A stretch of DNA of 64,000 bases. Origin: Prauserella aidingensis (lineage in GTDB: Bacteria; Actinomycetota; Actinomycetes; Mycobacteriales; Pseudonocardiaceae). The notes under the pieces are model-generated. The model searched no databases, was not told where the DNA came from, and saw nothing but the letters and a program-made list of their open reading frames with translations. The stretch is from contig NZ_JAMTCN010000003.1 of the NCBI RefSeq assembly GCF_024171865.1, positions 124,001-188,000 of the forward strand. The letters are read 5' to 3'. Of the stretch, positions 29,316-37,915 are shown one piece after another. Made by a program: the position numbers and the translations under genes. The number at the start of each line of letters is the position of its first letter. Position 1 is the stretch's first letter.

Positions 29316-29837
29316 ATGAGCACCCTCGACCATCCGTCGGTCGCGAAGGTCGCGGCCGCGCTCTCCGAGGCCGACCAGGGCGCCGCTGCGCAGGGAATCC
29401 GTCTTCTCCCGGACGACGCCCGCACGGCCGAGCTGGCAGCCGCGGCGCTGGGCATCGAGGTCGGCGCGATCGCCAACAGCCTGGTGTTCCGCGCCACGCT
29501 GCCCGACGGCACCGACCGCGCGCTGCTCGCGCTGACCTCCGGGGCGCACCGGGCGAACACGACGACGCTCGCCGAGCTCGCCGGCGCCGAGAAGGTCGGC
29601 AGGGCCGATCCGGAGTTCGTCAAGGCCGCGACGGGACAGACGATCGGCGGCGTCGCCCCGGTCGGCCACCCCCAGCGCATCCTCACGTTCGTCGACACGG
29701 CCCTGGCCGCCCACGACGTCGTGTGGGCCGCGGCGGGGCATCCGAAGTCGGTCTACCCCACCACGTTCGACGGACTGCTCGCGGCGACCGGCGGCACCGC
29801 GGCGGACGTCGCGGCCGAACCGGGACAGCACCGATGA
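29316..29837 (+). CDS. YbaK/EbsC-family tRNA-editing protein
   Basis: A 173-residue free-standing editing domain related to the prolyl-tRNA synthetase insertion domain. It has NSLVFRATLPDGTDRALLALTSG, the invariant Lys region EKVGRADPEFVKAATGQTIGGVAPVGH and VWAAAGHPKSVYPTTFDGLL. It probably hydrolyses mischarged tRNA (for example Cys- or Ala-tRNAPro). ATG 29316 is 17 nt after an in-frame stop. The stop overlaps the next gene's start (ATGA), so the GNAT gene is coupled. It is divergent from the HEPN gene, with the SOS box between them. Confidence 0.92.
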   Translation: MSTLDHPSVAKVAAALSEADQGAAAQGIRLLPDDARTAELAAAALGIEVGAIANSLVFRATLPDGTDRALLALTSGAHRANTTTLAELAGAEKVGRADPEFVKAATGQTIGGVAPVGHPQRILTFVDTALAAHDVVWAAAGHPKSVYPTTFDGLLAATGGTAADVAAEPGQHR

Positions 29838-30397
29838 CGGCGATGCCGAGCGCGCAGCGCTACGTCCGGCTCTCCGGCGAGGAGTTCCGGATGCGGCTGC
29901 GGGAGGCGCTCGACATCTACGTCGCCGCGATGAACTACCCGCCGGGTACGGCCGAGCAGCGCGCCCCGATGTGGCTCACCCACGTGCTCCGCGAGGGCTG
30001 GCGCGCGGTCGCCGCCCTCGACGACGACGATCGCCTCGTCGGCATCGCCTACGGCTACCGCGGCATGCCCGGTCAGTGGTGGCACGAACAGGTGCGCCGC
30101 GGCGTCACCGACCGCGAGGGCGAGCAGACCGCCCACGCGTGGCTGGACGACTACTTCGAGCTCACCGAGATCCACGTGCGCCCCGGCGGTCAGGGGCGCG
30201 GAACCGGCGAGGATCTGCTGCGCATGCTGCTCGACGGCGTCCCGGACGGGCGCGTCCTGCTGTCCACCCCGGAAGGCGACAGCCGCGCCTGGAAGCTCTA
30301 CCGCCGGGTCGGATTCGGCGACGTCCTGCGGCAGTACCGCTTCGCGGGCGACCCGCGACCGTTCGCGGTGCTGGGCCGCACCCTCCCGCTGGACTGA
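29834..30397 (+). CDS. GNAT family N-acetyltransferase
   Basis: A 187-residue single-domain acetyltransferase. The fold is seen in WRAVAALDDDDRLVGIAYGYRG (strands 2-3), then YFELTEIHVRPGGQGRGTGEDLLRMLL, which holds the acetyl-CoA loop (R/Q-x-x-G-x-G), and LLSTPEGDSRAWKLYRRVGFGDV near the end. Substrate unknown. The start overlaps the ybaK stop (ATGA), so they form an operon, ended by a hairpin. Confidence 0.9.
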   Translation: MTAMPSAQRYVRLSGEEFRMRLREALDIYVAAMNYPPGTAEQRAPMWLTHVLREGWRAVAALDDDDRLVGIAYGYRGMPGQWWHEQVRRGVTDREGEQTAHAWLDDYFELTEIHVRPGGQGRGTGEDLLRMLLDGVPDGRVLLSTPEGDSRAWKLYRRVGFGDVLRQYRFAGDPRPFAVLGRTLPLD

Positions 30398-30419
30398 ACC
30401 GGCGCAGGCACCGGCCCCA

Positions 30420-30453
30420 CCCGGGTTCGCGGAGTGGGCACCGCGAACCCGGG
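30420..30453 (+). terminator. Terminator after the GNAT gene
   Basis: A perfect 13-bp stem CCCGGGTTCGCGG/CCGCGAACCCGGG with an 8-nt loop, 22 bp after the GNAT stop. Confidence 0.8.
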
Positions 30454-30526
30454 GCGGCGTCACCGCCGTTCGCGACACCCGGCGAGCAGTTGACCTTCAC
30501 GCCACACGAAGCCCGACGCTGCGCGG

Positions 30527-31753
30527 GTGACCCGCACTGATTCGGCTACGGGCCGTTCCTCCGGAATCCCTCCACGCTATTTCGGCTGGCTCGGCGCCGA
30601 CCTGGTGTCGAAGCTCGCCGACGCCGTCGTCATCTTCGCCGTGGGATGGACGGCGACCGCGTACGGTGCCGGCATCGCTGCTGTCGCACTGTCGGCGATC
30701 ACGCTGCCCCGCACGGTCCTCACCGTGGTGGGAGGCGCCGTCAGCGATCGCTGGTCACCACGAGCAACGATGCTCTGCTCGTGTGCGGTACTGATCCCGC
30801 TGTACTCGGCCGCTGCCGCGATCACGGGTTTCGGCGGGACGCCGCTCTGGTTCCTGATCGCCCTCGGAACGGTCATGGGCTCCGTCGGTGCGTTCTACCT
30901 TCCGGCAGCCGATTCGATGCCCCGCCGGCTCGTCGATTCCGCGTCGTTGCCCCGTGCGCTCGCCGTGAGGCAGACCGGGAGTCAACTGATTCAGCTGGTG
31001 GGCGCTCCGATCAGTGGCGCGCTGCTCGGGTGGACCGGAATGGCCGGAACGGCTGTGCTGGCCGCACTCGCCTTCACCGTCGTCGCCGTCGCGCTACTGC
31101 TGATCGGCGCGCCGGCGAAGGACGTGCCTGCACCGTCGGACGGCAACGTGTTGTCCGACATGCGCGCCGGAATCCGACTGGTCGGCCGCCATCCGGTTCT
31201 CCGTCCGGGCCTGATCGTGCTGGGAGTGACGGCTGCGGCGGCCCTGCCGGTCCCGACGCTGCTCGTGCCGCTTCTGGCCCGACAGGCCGGTCTTGCCGCC
31301 GACGTCACCGGTCTGTTCGTCGGGTGCCAGGCGGTGGGATCGATCCTCGTCGCAGTACTGGTCGCACGGCTCGGCACGACCCGCCTTCCCGGTCTCGCAG
31401 CGCTGATCGGCGTGGCCGTCGCGGGTTTCGGCGTTGCGACGATCGCCGTCGCGCCAGGTGTGGTGTCACTGGCAGGCGGGGCGATGCTGGCGGGTCTCGG
31501 CCTGGGGCTCTTCGTCTCGCATCTCGCGCCACTGCTCATCAGTCGGAGTCCAGCGGGCTATGTCGGAAGGGTCCAGGCGGGCATGCTCGTGGTGCAGAGC
31601 GGTTCGCTGCTGCTCGCGAACAACGTCCTCGGCCTGCTCGCAGCCGCCGTCGGCCCGCCCGTAGCGACGCTCACGTGCGCGGCGTTGTTACTGGCCACAG
31701 CCATGATCGCGTACCGCTCGCGGTCGTTCCGGTACAGCACCATCGCGGGCTGA
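30527..31753 (+). CDS. MFS transporter
   Basis: A 408-residue membrane transporter with about 11-12 spans. The first is LGADLVSKLADAVVIFAVGW, followed by the MFS loop GGAVSDRWSPRATML (motif A-like, residues about 65-79). The centre loop after span 6 carries GAPAKDVPAPSDGNVLSDM. It belongs to the MFS_3/enterobactin-exporter-like family, i.e. a probable drug or siderophore exporter. GTG 30527 starts VTRTDSATG. It converges with the degraded EamA gene, with no spacer. Confidence 0.87.
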   Translation: MTRTDSATGRSSGIPPRYFGWLGADLVSKLADAVVIFAVGWTATAYGAGIAAVALSAITLPRTVLTVVGGAVSDRWSPRATMLCSCAVLIPLYSAAAAITGFGGTPLWFLIALGTVMGSVGAFYLPAADSMPRRLVDSASLPRALAVRQTGSQLIQLVGAPISGALLGWTGMAGTAVLAALAFTVVAVALLLIGAPAKDVPAPSDGNVLSDMRAGIRLVGRHPVLRPGLIVLGVTAAAALPVPTLLVPLLARQAGLAADVTGLFVGCQAVGSILVAVLVARLGTTRLPGLAALIGVAVAGFGVATIAVAPGVVSLAGGAMLAGLGLGLFVSHLAPLLISRSPAGYVGRVQAGMLVVQSGSLLLANNVLGLLAAAVGPPVATLTCAALLLATAMIAYRSRSFRYSTIAG

Positions 31754-31759
31754 ACACCC

Positions 31760-32582
31760 TCCAGCACGGTCCCAGGCTGACTGCCTGTGCGCCCCGGGGA
31801 CTGCGATGGCAGTCAACGTGACCACAGTCCCCGAGGCACCGCTCGGCCGAGGAGTAGGCCGCGTACGCCAACGCCGTCGGCACGGCGCCCAGGTAACAGG
31901 CGAGGGCGAGCACGTCCCAGTGCAGCGGGATCGACAACCCCGACCACACGGCCGCGGGCAGCAGCAACACACCGCCGAGCAGACAGCCGAACCCGGTCGT
32001 CCGCACCGGATCGAGCCCGGCCACCCGGGACCGCGTGGCAAGCGTCAACGTTGCGAACCCGGCGCCGGACACCAGCGCCGCGACGAGCCCGGCCACGAAC
32101 CGGCCGCGATCCGCGGCCGCCTCCGGCGACCACGTCAGCAACACCAGTCGCGTGACGGCACCGGTGACGCAGAGCGAGGTGACGACGTCCGGCAGCCGTC
32201 GCTGCCGCACCGCGGAGGCGCCGGCGACGAACACCGGCACACTACCGATCGTCGCCATCGTGGCGATGCCGACCGAGGTGGCCGCCACCGATGCGAAGTA
32301 GCACGCCTGGAACAACGCCAGGAGCGCACCGGTGACCACCACGCGGCGCGCCACGGCCGACGTGCGCGGCACACCCCGCAACCGGCCCAGCGCACCGAGC
32401 GCCGCGACGGTGAAGAGACCGCCCAGCACGAGACGGCACGCCGCCACCGACAGCGACGACAGACCGGTCGTGGCGGCGAGGACCGAACCGGCGATCCCGC
32501 CGGTGCCCCACAGCACCCCGGCCGCCAGCAGATTCACAGTGCCCGCACGAGGACGCGCGGACGTGGAAACGACAACAGACAT
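31760..32582 (-). pseudogene. EamA/DMT transporter with a lost C-terminus
   Basis: The first 225 residues or so are a good EamA (drug/metabolite transporter) protein with about eight spans, two EamA repeats started by NLLAAGVLWGTGGIAGSVLA and GLVAALVSGAGFATLTLATR, and LALACYLGAVPTALAYAAYS. The reading frame then runs into a Cys/Arg/Trp-rich tail (ERCLGDCGHVDCHRSP onward) unlike the family and finally antisense to the MFS gene, ending at 31671. The last two spans are missing. A one-base shift gives TVVTLTAIAVP, which looks like a family remnant. ATG 32582 follows GGAG by 7 nt. Function is probably lost or altered. Confidence 0.7.
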
Positions 32583-32669
32583 GAACACGCTCCAGCGTCG
32601 GAACAGAGAAGGGGAACTCTTCGACGCGGGGCGCTTCGGCCTCGGGAACCGTCGGAGGCGGCGAGGTCG

Positions 32670-32733
32670 CTACACCGCGGTGTCGCTACGTCACGGTGTC
32701 TCTACGCCGCGGTGTCTCTGCGCCGCAAGGCTT
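32670..32733. repeat. 16-bp tandem repeat, four units
   Basis: Units start at 32670, 32686, 32702 and 32718 with an exact 16-bp period, consensus CTACGCCGCGGTGTCT. They lie between the EamA start and the leader hairpin. Confidence 0.8.
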
Positions 32734-32780
32734 CGTCATGACACGGCAACCTCGCTCCGACGGGAAACGGCACACGTTGG

Positions 32781-32818
32781 CCGCGCGGGCAGCCCTCGAT
32801 CAGGGCCTTCCCGCGCGG
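32781..32818 (-). terminator. Attenuator-like hairpin after the leader peptide
   Basis: A 9-bp outer stem (CCGCGCGGG/CCCGCGCGG) with an inner GCCCT/AGGGC stem, starting 13 nt after the leader ORF stop on the minus strand. No T tract follows. Confidence 0.6.
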
Positions 32819-32831
32819 CGTGCCTGCACGC

Positions 32832-32885
32832 CTACGCCCCGCGAACGGGGCGGGGCGGCGGAGTGATCGGGAACAGCCGGTGCAT
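32832..32885 (-). CDS. Putative leader peptide (17 aa) upstream of the EamA gene
   Basis: A short ORF encoding MHRLFPITPPPRPVRGA, with a PPP stretch followed by Arg-Pro, the kind of sequence that stalls ribosomes. The -10-like TAGGAT (32892-32897) is 6 nt before the ATG, so a leaderless transcript is plausible. A GC-rich hairpin follows 13 nt after the stop, then 16-bp repeats and the EamA start. The layout resembles ribosome-mediated attenuation. No database support is available here, and the call is inference from architecture. Confidence 0.5.
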   Translation of the reverse strand: MHRLFPITPPPRPVRGA

Positions 32886-33087
32886 GCCGCGATCCTAATG
32901 AGCGCCCGGGCTCCGGGACACCGGATTCCCGCCCGTGCCGCCCTACCGTGCCGACACGCCATGTCGGTCCCTGGCACGCCGTGGCTGTTCACCGAGGTAG
33001 CACGTCACACTGCCTTCCCCGCGTCGAGCGTGTTCGTCGTGGCAGCAACGCGTTCACGACGGCGCGTGAGCGCGATTCACAGTCCGG

Positions 33088-33495
33088 TCAGCCGATCGGC
33101 GGCGGTTGATCCGGCTCGACCAACGCATACGCGCACCATCGGCAGTCGAAACGCACGTATGTCTCGGCACGCCGCGGGGCGATGTACTGGGCGCCGCACA
33201 ACAACGTAACCATTTCGCCCCGCTGTAGCTCGACATCGGTGCGGGCAAGGTGCCGCACGCCGCCACTGACGATTTTGACGCCGGGCACGCCATCGAAGCA
33301 TGGCCATTCCGGGTCGACGACATGCCCGGTCTCCACGACAACACTTCGGCACGTGAGCCGGGACAACGCGCTCGGGCGGGCGCCGTGCTCGTCGTCCGGC
33401 GCGCTCGACTCGCCGCCGTGCTCGTCGGACCCGTCAATGGGCACCGTCCAGCCGCGCTCGGTGATCCAGTACACCCGCCCGGATGCGGCCAGCAT
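33088..33495 (-). CDS. Hypothetical protein, possible frameshift near N-terminus
   Basis: 135 residues from ATG 33495, which follows a G-rich Shine-Dalgarno-like run. Visible features are SGRVYWITERGWTVPIDGSD, an acidic centre, and a C-terminal half with RGEMVTLLCGAQYIAPRRAE and FDCRWCAYALV (CxxC). It may bind a metal. It is divergent from the XRE regulator, a common arrangement in this family. A second frame upstream (ATG 33560, MGNAREMPDDDTPEHDGY) would join it if the seven-C tract at 33499-33505 had one more base, so the gene may be frameshifted or phase variable. Function unknown. Confidence 0.6.
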   Translation of the reverse strand: MLAASGRVYWITERGWTVPIDGSDEHGGESSAPDDEHGARPSALSRLTCRSVVVETGHVVDPEWPCFDGVPGVKIVSGGVRHLARTDVELQRGEMVTLLCGAQYIAPRRAETYVRFDCRWCAYALVEPDQPPPIG

Positions 33496-33592
33496 GAGCC
33501 CCCCCGGTAGCCGTCGTGTTCGGGCGTGTCGTCGTCCGGCATTTCACGTGCGTTCCCCATGCGCACGGACGTTAAAGACGATCAACAACGGC

Positions 33593-33614
33593 AAGTACTC
33601 ACGAAGTACTCACG
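33593..33614. promoter_or_regulatory. 11-bp tandem repeat, candidate XRE operator
   Basis: AAGTACTCACG occurs twice in perfect tandem (33593-33603 and 33604-33614), each containing the palindrome AGTACT. A -10-like TACGAT follows at 33616-33621. The repeat covers the likely -35 and spacer of the XRE promoter. Confidence 0.55.
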
Positions 33615-33659
33615 CTACGATGAGCCTGGACGCAGCCCCACGGAGCCGGGAGCCGACGC

Positions 33660-34850
33660 ATGGACGATGCCCAACCCGCCGGGGTCGGTCCGCGCGTCGC
33701 CCGTGCCCGCCGTCTGGCCGGTCTCACGCAACGCCGGCTCGCCGACCGCGCGCACGTCGGACTCGGCACCATTCGCCACGTCGAGCAAGGGCGCATCCCC
33801 GCATCGGCGTCGTTCGTGGCATCCGTCGCTCGCGCCTTGGGGGTCACCCCGGCACACCTGTACGACACCCACGCAGAAGACGTCGTCGAGCAACCGAGCA
33901 CGCTCGCCGCCGTCGTGACCGAACTGCGCATGGCGCTCGATGCCTACGACGACCCCCGCCCGGAAGGGCGCCCGCTCACGCTCGGCGCGATCGCGACCCG
34001 GCTCGACACGCTCGCCGGGAACTTGCGTGCGGACCGGATCACCGACATCGCATCGGCCCTGCCGCCGTTGCTGCACCACTTGTACCCGCTGGCCGACGAG
34101 CCCGGCGCCAACGGCGACGCAGCCCGAGCCGCACTCCACGACGCCTACCGACTCACCGGCAGCGTCGCCGGACAACTCCGGCAAGCCGATGTGGCAGCGC
34201 TGGCGTCCGAACGCCACATCGCACTGGCCCCGCGCACCGGCGACCCGCTCCGCGTCGCCGTCTCGGCATGGCACCGGGGCGCCCGGTACCTGCAACACGG
34301 CGACTTCCGCGCCGGGCTGCGCATGCTCGACCGCGCCCGCGACCACATCGACGACAGCCCCGCCGGACACGCCATGGCCATCCAGCTCAACCTACGATCG
34401 GCCATGCTCGCAGCCCGCGCCGGAGACGTCCGCGAGGGCGACGAGTGGGTCGGGGAAGCCCGCGCCATCGTCGGCGAGCACCAGCCGCCCCAGCGGCCGT
34501 ACTACAACATCGACGCATCCGCGCTGAACGTCACCGTCCACTGGTGCGCGCTACCGGTCGAGCAATACGACGGCGCTGAAGCGGCCCGCCGGGGCGAGAG
34601 CGTCCGCGTCAGCGACCGCGCACGCCCCGAGCGGGTCGGGCACCATCACATCGACCAGGCTCGCGCCTGGACGCTGCACGGCGACCGTGAACGGGCTCTC
34701 AAGCACCTGCAGCACGCTCGCCGCGTGTCACCCCGGCGCACCCGCCAACACCCCGGCGTCCGGGAAACCGTCATCGCACTGGCCGAACGCGAACGCCGCC
34801 GCGACGACACACTCGCGGGCTTCGCCCGCTGGGCGGGAATCCGCGTCTGA
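33660..34850 (+). CDS. XRE-family regulator with TPR-like C-terminal domain
   Basis: A 396-residue protein. The N-terminal HTH (about 12-70) reads RVARARRLAGLTQRRLADRAHVGLGTIRHVEQGR. The remaining 320 residues are helical, with TPR-like repeats (PLRVAVSAWHRGARYLQHGDFRAGLRMLDRARDHI, then SAMLAARAGDVREGDEWVGEA, then DQARAWTLHGDRERALKHLQHARR), as in actinobacterial XRE regulators with signal-sensing TPR domains. It is divergent from the 33088 gene, sharing an intergenic region with a tandem repeat that could be its operator. Target genes beyond these two are unknown. Confidence 0.87.
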   Translation: MDDAQPAGVGPRVARARRLAGLTQRRLADRAHVGLGTIRHVEQGRIPASASFVASVARALGVTPAHLYDTHAEDVVEQPSTLAAVVTELRMALDAYDDPRPEGRPLTLGAIATRLDTLAGNLRADRITDIASALPPLLHHLYPLADEPGANGDAARAALHDAYRLTGSVAGQLRQADVAALASERHIALAPRTGDPLRVAVSAWHRGARYLQHGDFRAGLRMLDRARDHIDDSPAGHAMAIQLNLRSAMLAARAGDVREGDEWVGEARAIVGEHQPPQRPYYNIDASALNVTVHWCALPVEQYDGAEAARRGESVRVSDRARPERVGHHHIDQARAWTLHGDRERALKHLQHARRVSPRRTRQHPGVRETVIALAERERRRDDTLAGFARWAGIRV

Positions 34851-34929
34851 CGCCCGGTCGGTCCCGGACGGATTCGGGACAGTCCGAGCACGGACACGCA
34901 CGTCCGGATGCAGGACCTCCCCCGCCAGG

Positions 34930-36585
34930 TCAGCCGACGAGGAGTTCGCGGAGGGTGCCCAGGCCCATCCCGCCCATGCGGAGTGCGCGGCGGTGGAAGG
35001 CGGCCAGGTCGAACGCGTCGCCCTCACGGCGCCGGGCCTCCTCCCGCGCTTCCAGCCACAGCTTCTCGCCGAGCTTGTAGGACGGCGCCTGGCCGGGCCA
35101 GCCGAGGTAGCGGTCGATCTCGTCGCGCACGTGGTCGGCGTCGGTGATCGTGCGGGTGAGCATGAACTCCAGGCCCAGGTCCGGGGTCCACCGCTCGCCC
35201 TCGTGGAACCCGGTCCCCGCGGGGATCTCCAACTCGAGGTGCATGCCGATGTCGACGATCACACGTGCGGCGCGGAACAGGTGCGCGTCGAGCATGCCGA
35301 GCAGGTTGCCGTCGTCGGACAGGTAGCCGAGGTCGCGCATGAGCCGCTCGGCGTACAGCGCCCAGCCTTCGGCGTGACCCGAGGTGAAGGCCATGAGCCG
35401 CTGGTAGCGGTTCAGCGACTGCTCGGCCACCGACGAGGCGATCTGCAGGTGGTGACCGGGGACGCCCTCGTGGTAGACGGTCGTGACCTCACGCCACGTG
35501 GAGAAGTCCTCCTTGTCCGGCGGCACCGACCACCACATCGTGCCGGGACGGGAGAAGTCCTCGCTCGGCCCGTTGTAGTACGCGCCGACGCCGCCGCCGG
35601 GCGGGGCGATGCGGCAGTCCAGCGCCATCAGTTCGTCGGGGATGTCGAAGTGCGTGCCGCGCAGCGACCGCAGCGCCTCGTCGGACAGGTTCTGCATCCA
35701 CTCGCGCAACGCCCGCTGCCCGGTGACGCGGTACTTCGGGTCGGCGTCGAGCGCCGCGGCGGCCTCGGCCAGCGTGGCGCCCGGCTTGATCCGCTCGGCG
35801 ACCTCCTTGGCCTCCCGTTCGACGCGCGAGAACTCCTCCCAGCCCCACTCGTAGGCCTCCCGCAGGTCCAGGTCGGCGCCGACGAAGTTGCGTGACGACA
35901 GCCGGTAGACGTCCTCGCCCACGGCATCCTTCTCGCGTGCCTCCGGGGCCAGCTCGGCGCGGAGGAACCCGGCGAACTCGGCGTAGGCCTCCTGGGCCGC
36001 CTGCGCCGCGTGGTCGAGCTCGCCGCGCAGCGAGTCGGGCACGTCGGCGTCGGCGACGAGGGTCCGGAAGTACCCGTCACCACTCATCCCGGCCCACGTC
36101 TCGGCCTGCTCGGCGACCTTGCTCACCTGGCGGATGGCGGGCACGCGCCCGGCGTCGGCGGAGGCGAGCAGGGACGCGCGCACGCCGTCGAGCGCGTCGG
36201 GCACCCCCGCCATGCGCTTGGCGACCGTCTCCCACTGCTCCGGTGTCTCCTGCGGCATCAGGTCGAACACCTGGCGGATGTCCTGCACGGGACTCGCGAT
36301 GACGTTCAGGTCGGCCAGGTCCAGACCCGCCTCGTGGGTGTCGACGCCGACCCGGCCCCGTTCGGTGAACACGGCCTTCGCCACGCGTTCCGCCTCGTCG
36401 GCGGGTTCGGCGGCCTCCATGTCGCGCAGCGCACGGCGGGTCAGCGCCGCACGGTTCGCGTGCCCCTCGGGCGAGTAGTCGGTCAGCTGGTCGTCGAACC
36501 CGACGATCCCCATCGCGGTCGCACCGATCGGGTCGGCGGCCGCGTAGTCGTCGACGTACTGGTTGGCAATGTCGTGCACGCTCAT
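34930..36585 (-). CDS. DUF885 metallopeptidase-like protein
   Basis: A 551-residue protein of the DUF885 family. The zinc-site region VYHEGVPGHHLQIA (H-E-G-x-P-G-H-H) is in the C-terminal half, with HAEGWALYAERLMRDLGYL downstream supplying the third ligand. No signal peptide, so cytosolic. ATG 36585 (MSVHDIANQYVDDYAAADP) has the typical family start, and the frame open further upstream is antisense to the prenyl synthase gene. Relatives are presumed carboxypeptidases. The substrate is unknown. It is divergent from crtE. Confidence 0.9.
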   Translation of the reverse strand: MSVHDIANQYVDDYAAADPIGATAMGIVGFDDQLTDYSPEGHANRAALTRRALRDMEAAEPADEAERVAKAVFTERGRVGVDTHEAGLDLADLNVIASPVQDIRQVFDLMPQETPEQWETVAKRMAGVPDALDGVRASLLASADAGRVPAIRQVSKVAEQAETWAGMSGDGYFRTLVADADVPDSLRGELDHAAQAAQEAYAEFAGFLRAELAPEAREKDAVGEDVYRLSSRNFVGADLDLREAYEWGWEEFSRVEREAKEVAERIKPGATLAEAAAALDADPKYRVTGQRALREWMQNLSDEALRSLRGTHFDIPDELMALDCRIAPPGGGVGAYYNGPSEDFSRPGTMWWSVPPDKEDFSTWREVTTVYHEGVPGHHLQIASSVAEQSLNRYQRLMAFTSGHAEGWALYAERLMRDLGYLSDDGNLLGMLDAHLFRAARVIVDIGMHLELEIPAGTGFHEGERWTPDLGLEFMLTRTITDADHVRDEIDRYLGWPGQAPSYKLGEKLWLEAREEARRREGDAFDLAAFHRRALRMGGMGLGTLRELLVG

Positions 36586-36744
36586 AGCCCGGCACGCTAC
36601 CCGCACGCCCGCGCGCGTCGCGCGGCGTTTCGGGCCGATTCTCCTGGCGCGCGCCACCTGCCCGGTGCCCGGTTCGTCGTTCCGCGCGCCACAGTCGGCG
36701 ATCGCACCGCACGGTCCGCCGGCGGCGCCTGGAACGATGGGGCC

Positions 36745-37830
36745 ATGACCCAGCCCGACTTCGACGCCGACCTGCCCGCGGCCATCGGCGAGGCGCTGAC
36801 CGAGTTCCTCCGCGACGCGAGCGAGTCGATCGGGCGGACCGAACCCGCGTTCACCGGCGCCACCGACGCGTTGCGGGCGTTCGTGCTCGGCGGCGGGAAG
36901 CGGCTGCGCCCGACGTTCTCCTGGTGGGCCTGGCGCGGGGCAGGCGGCGCGGCCTCCGGCGACGACGCGGTGGGCGTGCTCCGCGCCGTGTCGAGCCTCG
37001 AACTGATCCAGGCGTGCGCACTGATCCACGACGACGTGCTGGACTCGTCCGATTCCCGTCGCGGGTCGCCGACGGTGCACGTGGCGTTCGCGGGCGAGCA
37101 CGCCCGGGGCGGCTGGCTCGGCTCGGCCGAGCAGTACGGGCTGGCCGCGGCGGTGCTGATCGGCGACCTGGCGCTCGCGTGGGCCGACGACATGTTCGCC
37201 GACGCTCCCCTGCCCGCCGACGTGCTGCACCGGGCCCGGCCCGCGTGGCGGGCGATGCGCTCGGAGGTCCTCGCGGGCCAGTACCTCGACGTGCGCACCC
37301 AGGCGACGGGCGACGCGTCGGTGGACGCGGCGCTGCGCATCGACCTGCTCAAGACGGCCGCCTACACGGTGCAGCGGCCGTTGCACCTCGGCGCGGCGCT
37401 GGCGGGCGCGGGCGACGACGTGATCGACCCGCTGCTGTCGTTCGGCGGCGACCTCGGCGTGGCGTTCCAGCTGCGTGACGACCTGCTCGGCGTGTTCGGC
37501 GACCCCGAGGTCACCGGCAAACCCGCAGGCGACGACCTGCGTGAGGGCAAGCGGACACTGCTGGTCGCGCTCGGCCTGCAGCACGCGGGCGCGGGGTCCG
37601 CGGCGGCGGGCGTCATCGACTCGGCACTCGGCGACGCCCACCTGACCGACACCGCCGTCGAACGGGTGCGCGAGGTGCTGACCGAGGTCGGTGCCGTCGC
37701 CGAGGTGGAACGTCGCATCGAGACACTCACCGACTCGGCGCTGACCGCGCTCGACACCGCGGGCCTGGCCGACCCCGCACCGAAGCGGCTCACGGACCTG
37801 GCCGTCAAGGCGACCCAGCGCTCCCACTGA
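36745..37830 (+). CDS. crtE: Polyprenyl (geranylgeranyl) diphosphate synthase
   Basis: A 361-residue trans-isoprenyl synthase making the C20 precursor. The first Asp-rich motif DDVLD is at residues 96-100 with the LIHDDVLDSSDSRRG context, and GGGKRLRP is at 50-57. The second motif is RDDLLGVFGDP with Gly in the place of the last Asp, as in many actinobacterial enzymes. ATG 36745. It begins a cluster with crtI and crtB (gap 85 bp, then overlaps), so geranylgeranyl diphosphate for carotenoids is the likely product. Confidence 0.9.
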   Translation: MTQPDFDADLPAAIGEALTEFLRDASESIGRTEPAFTGATDALRAFVLGGGKRLRPTFSWWAWRGAGGAASGDDAVGVLRAVSSLELIQACALIHDDVLDSSDSRRGSPTVHVAFAGEHARGGWLGSAEQYGLAAAVLIGDLALAWADDMFADAPLPADVLHRARPAWRAMRSEVLAGQYLDVRTQATGDASVDAALRIDLLKTAAYTVQRPLHLGAALAGAGDDVIDPLLSFGGDLGVAFQLRDDLLGVFGDPEVTGKPAGDDLREGKRTLLVALGLQHAGAGSAAAGVIDSALGDAHLTDTAVERVREVLTEVGAVAEVERRIETLTDSALTALDTAGLADPAPKRLTDLAVKATQRSH

Positions 37831-37915
37831 TGCGACGCACAACCATGACGAACCGCTCGACGACATGCAGGCCGGATGCGCTTCGGCCTGCGCACGTGAC
37901 GGCGGCGAGGCACTG

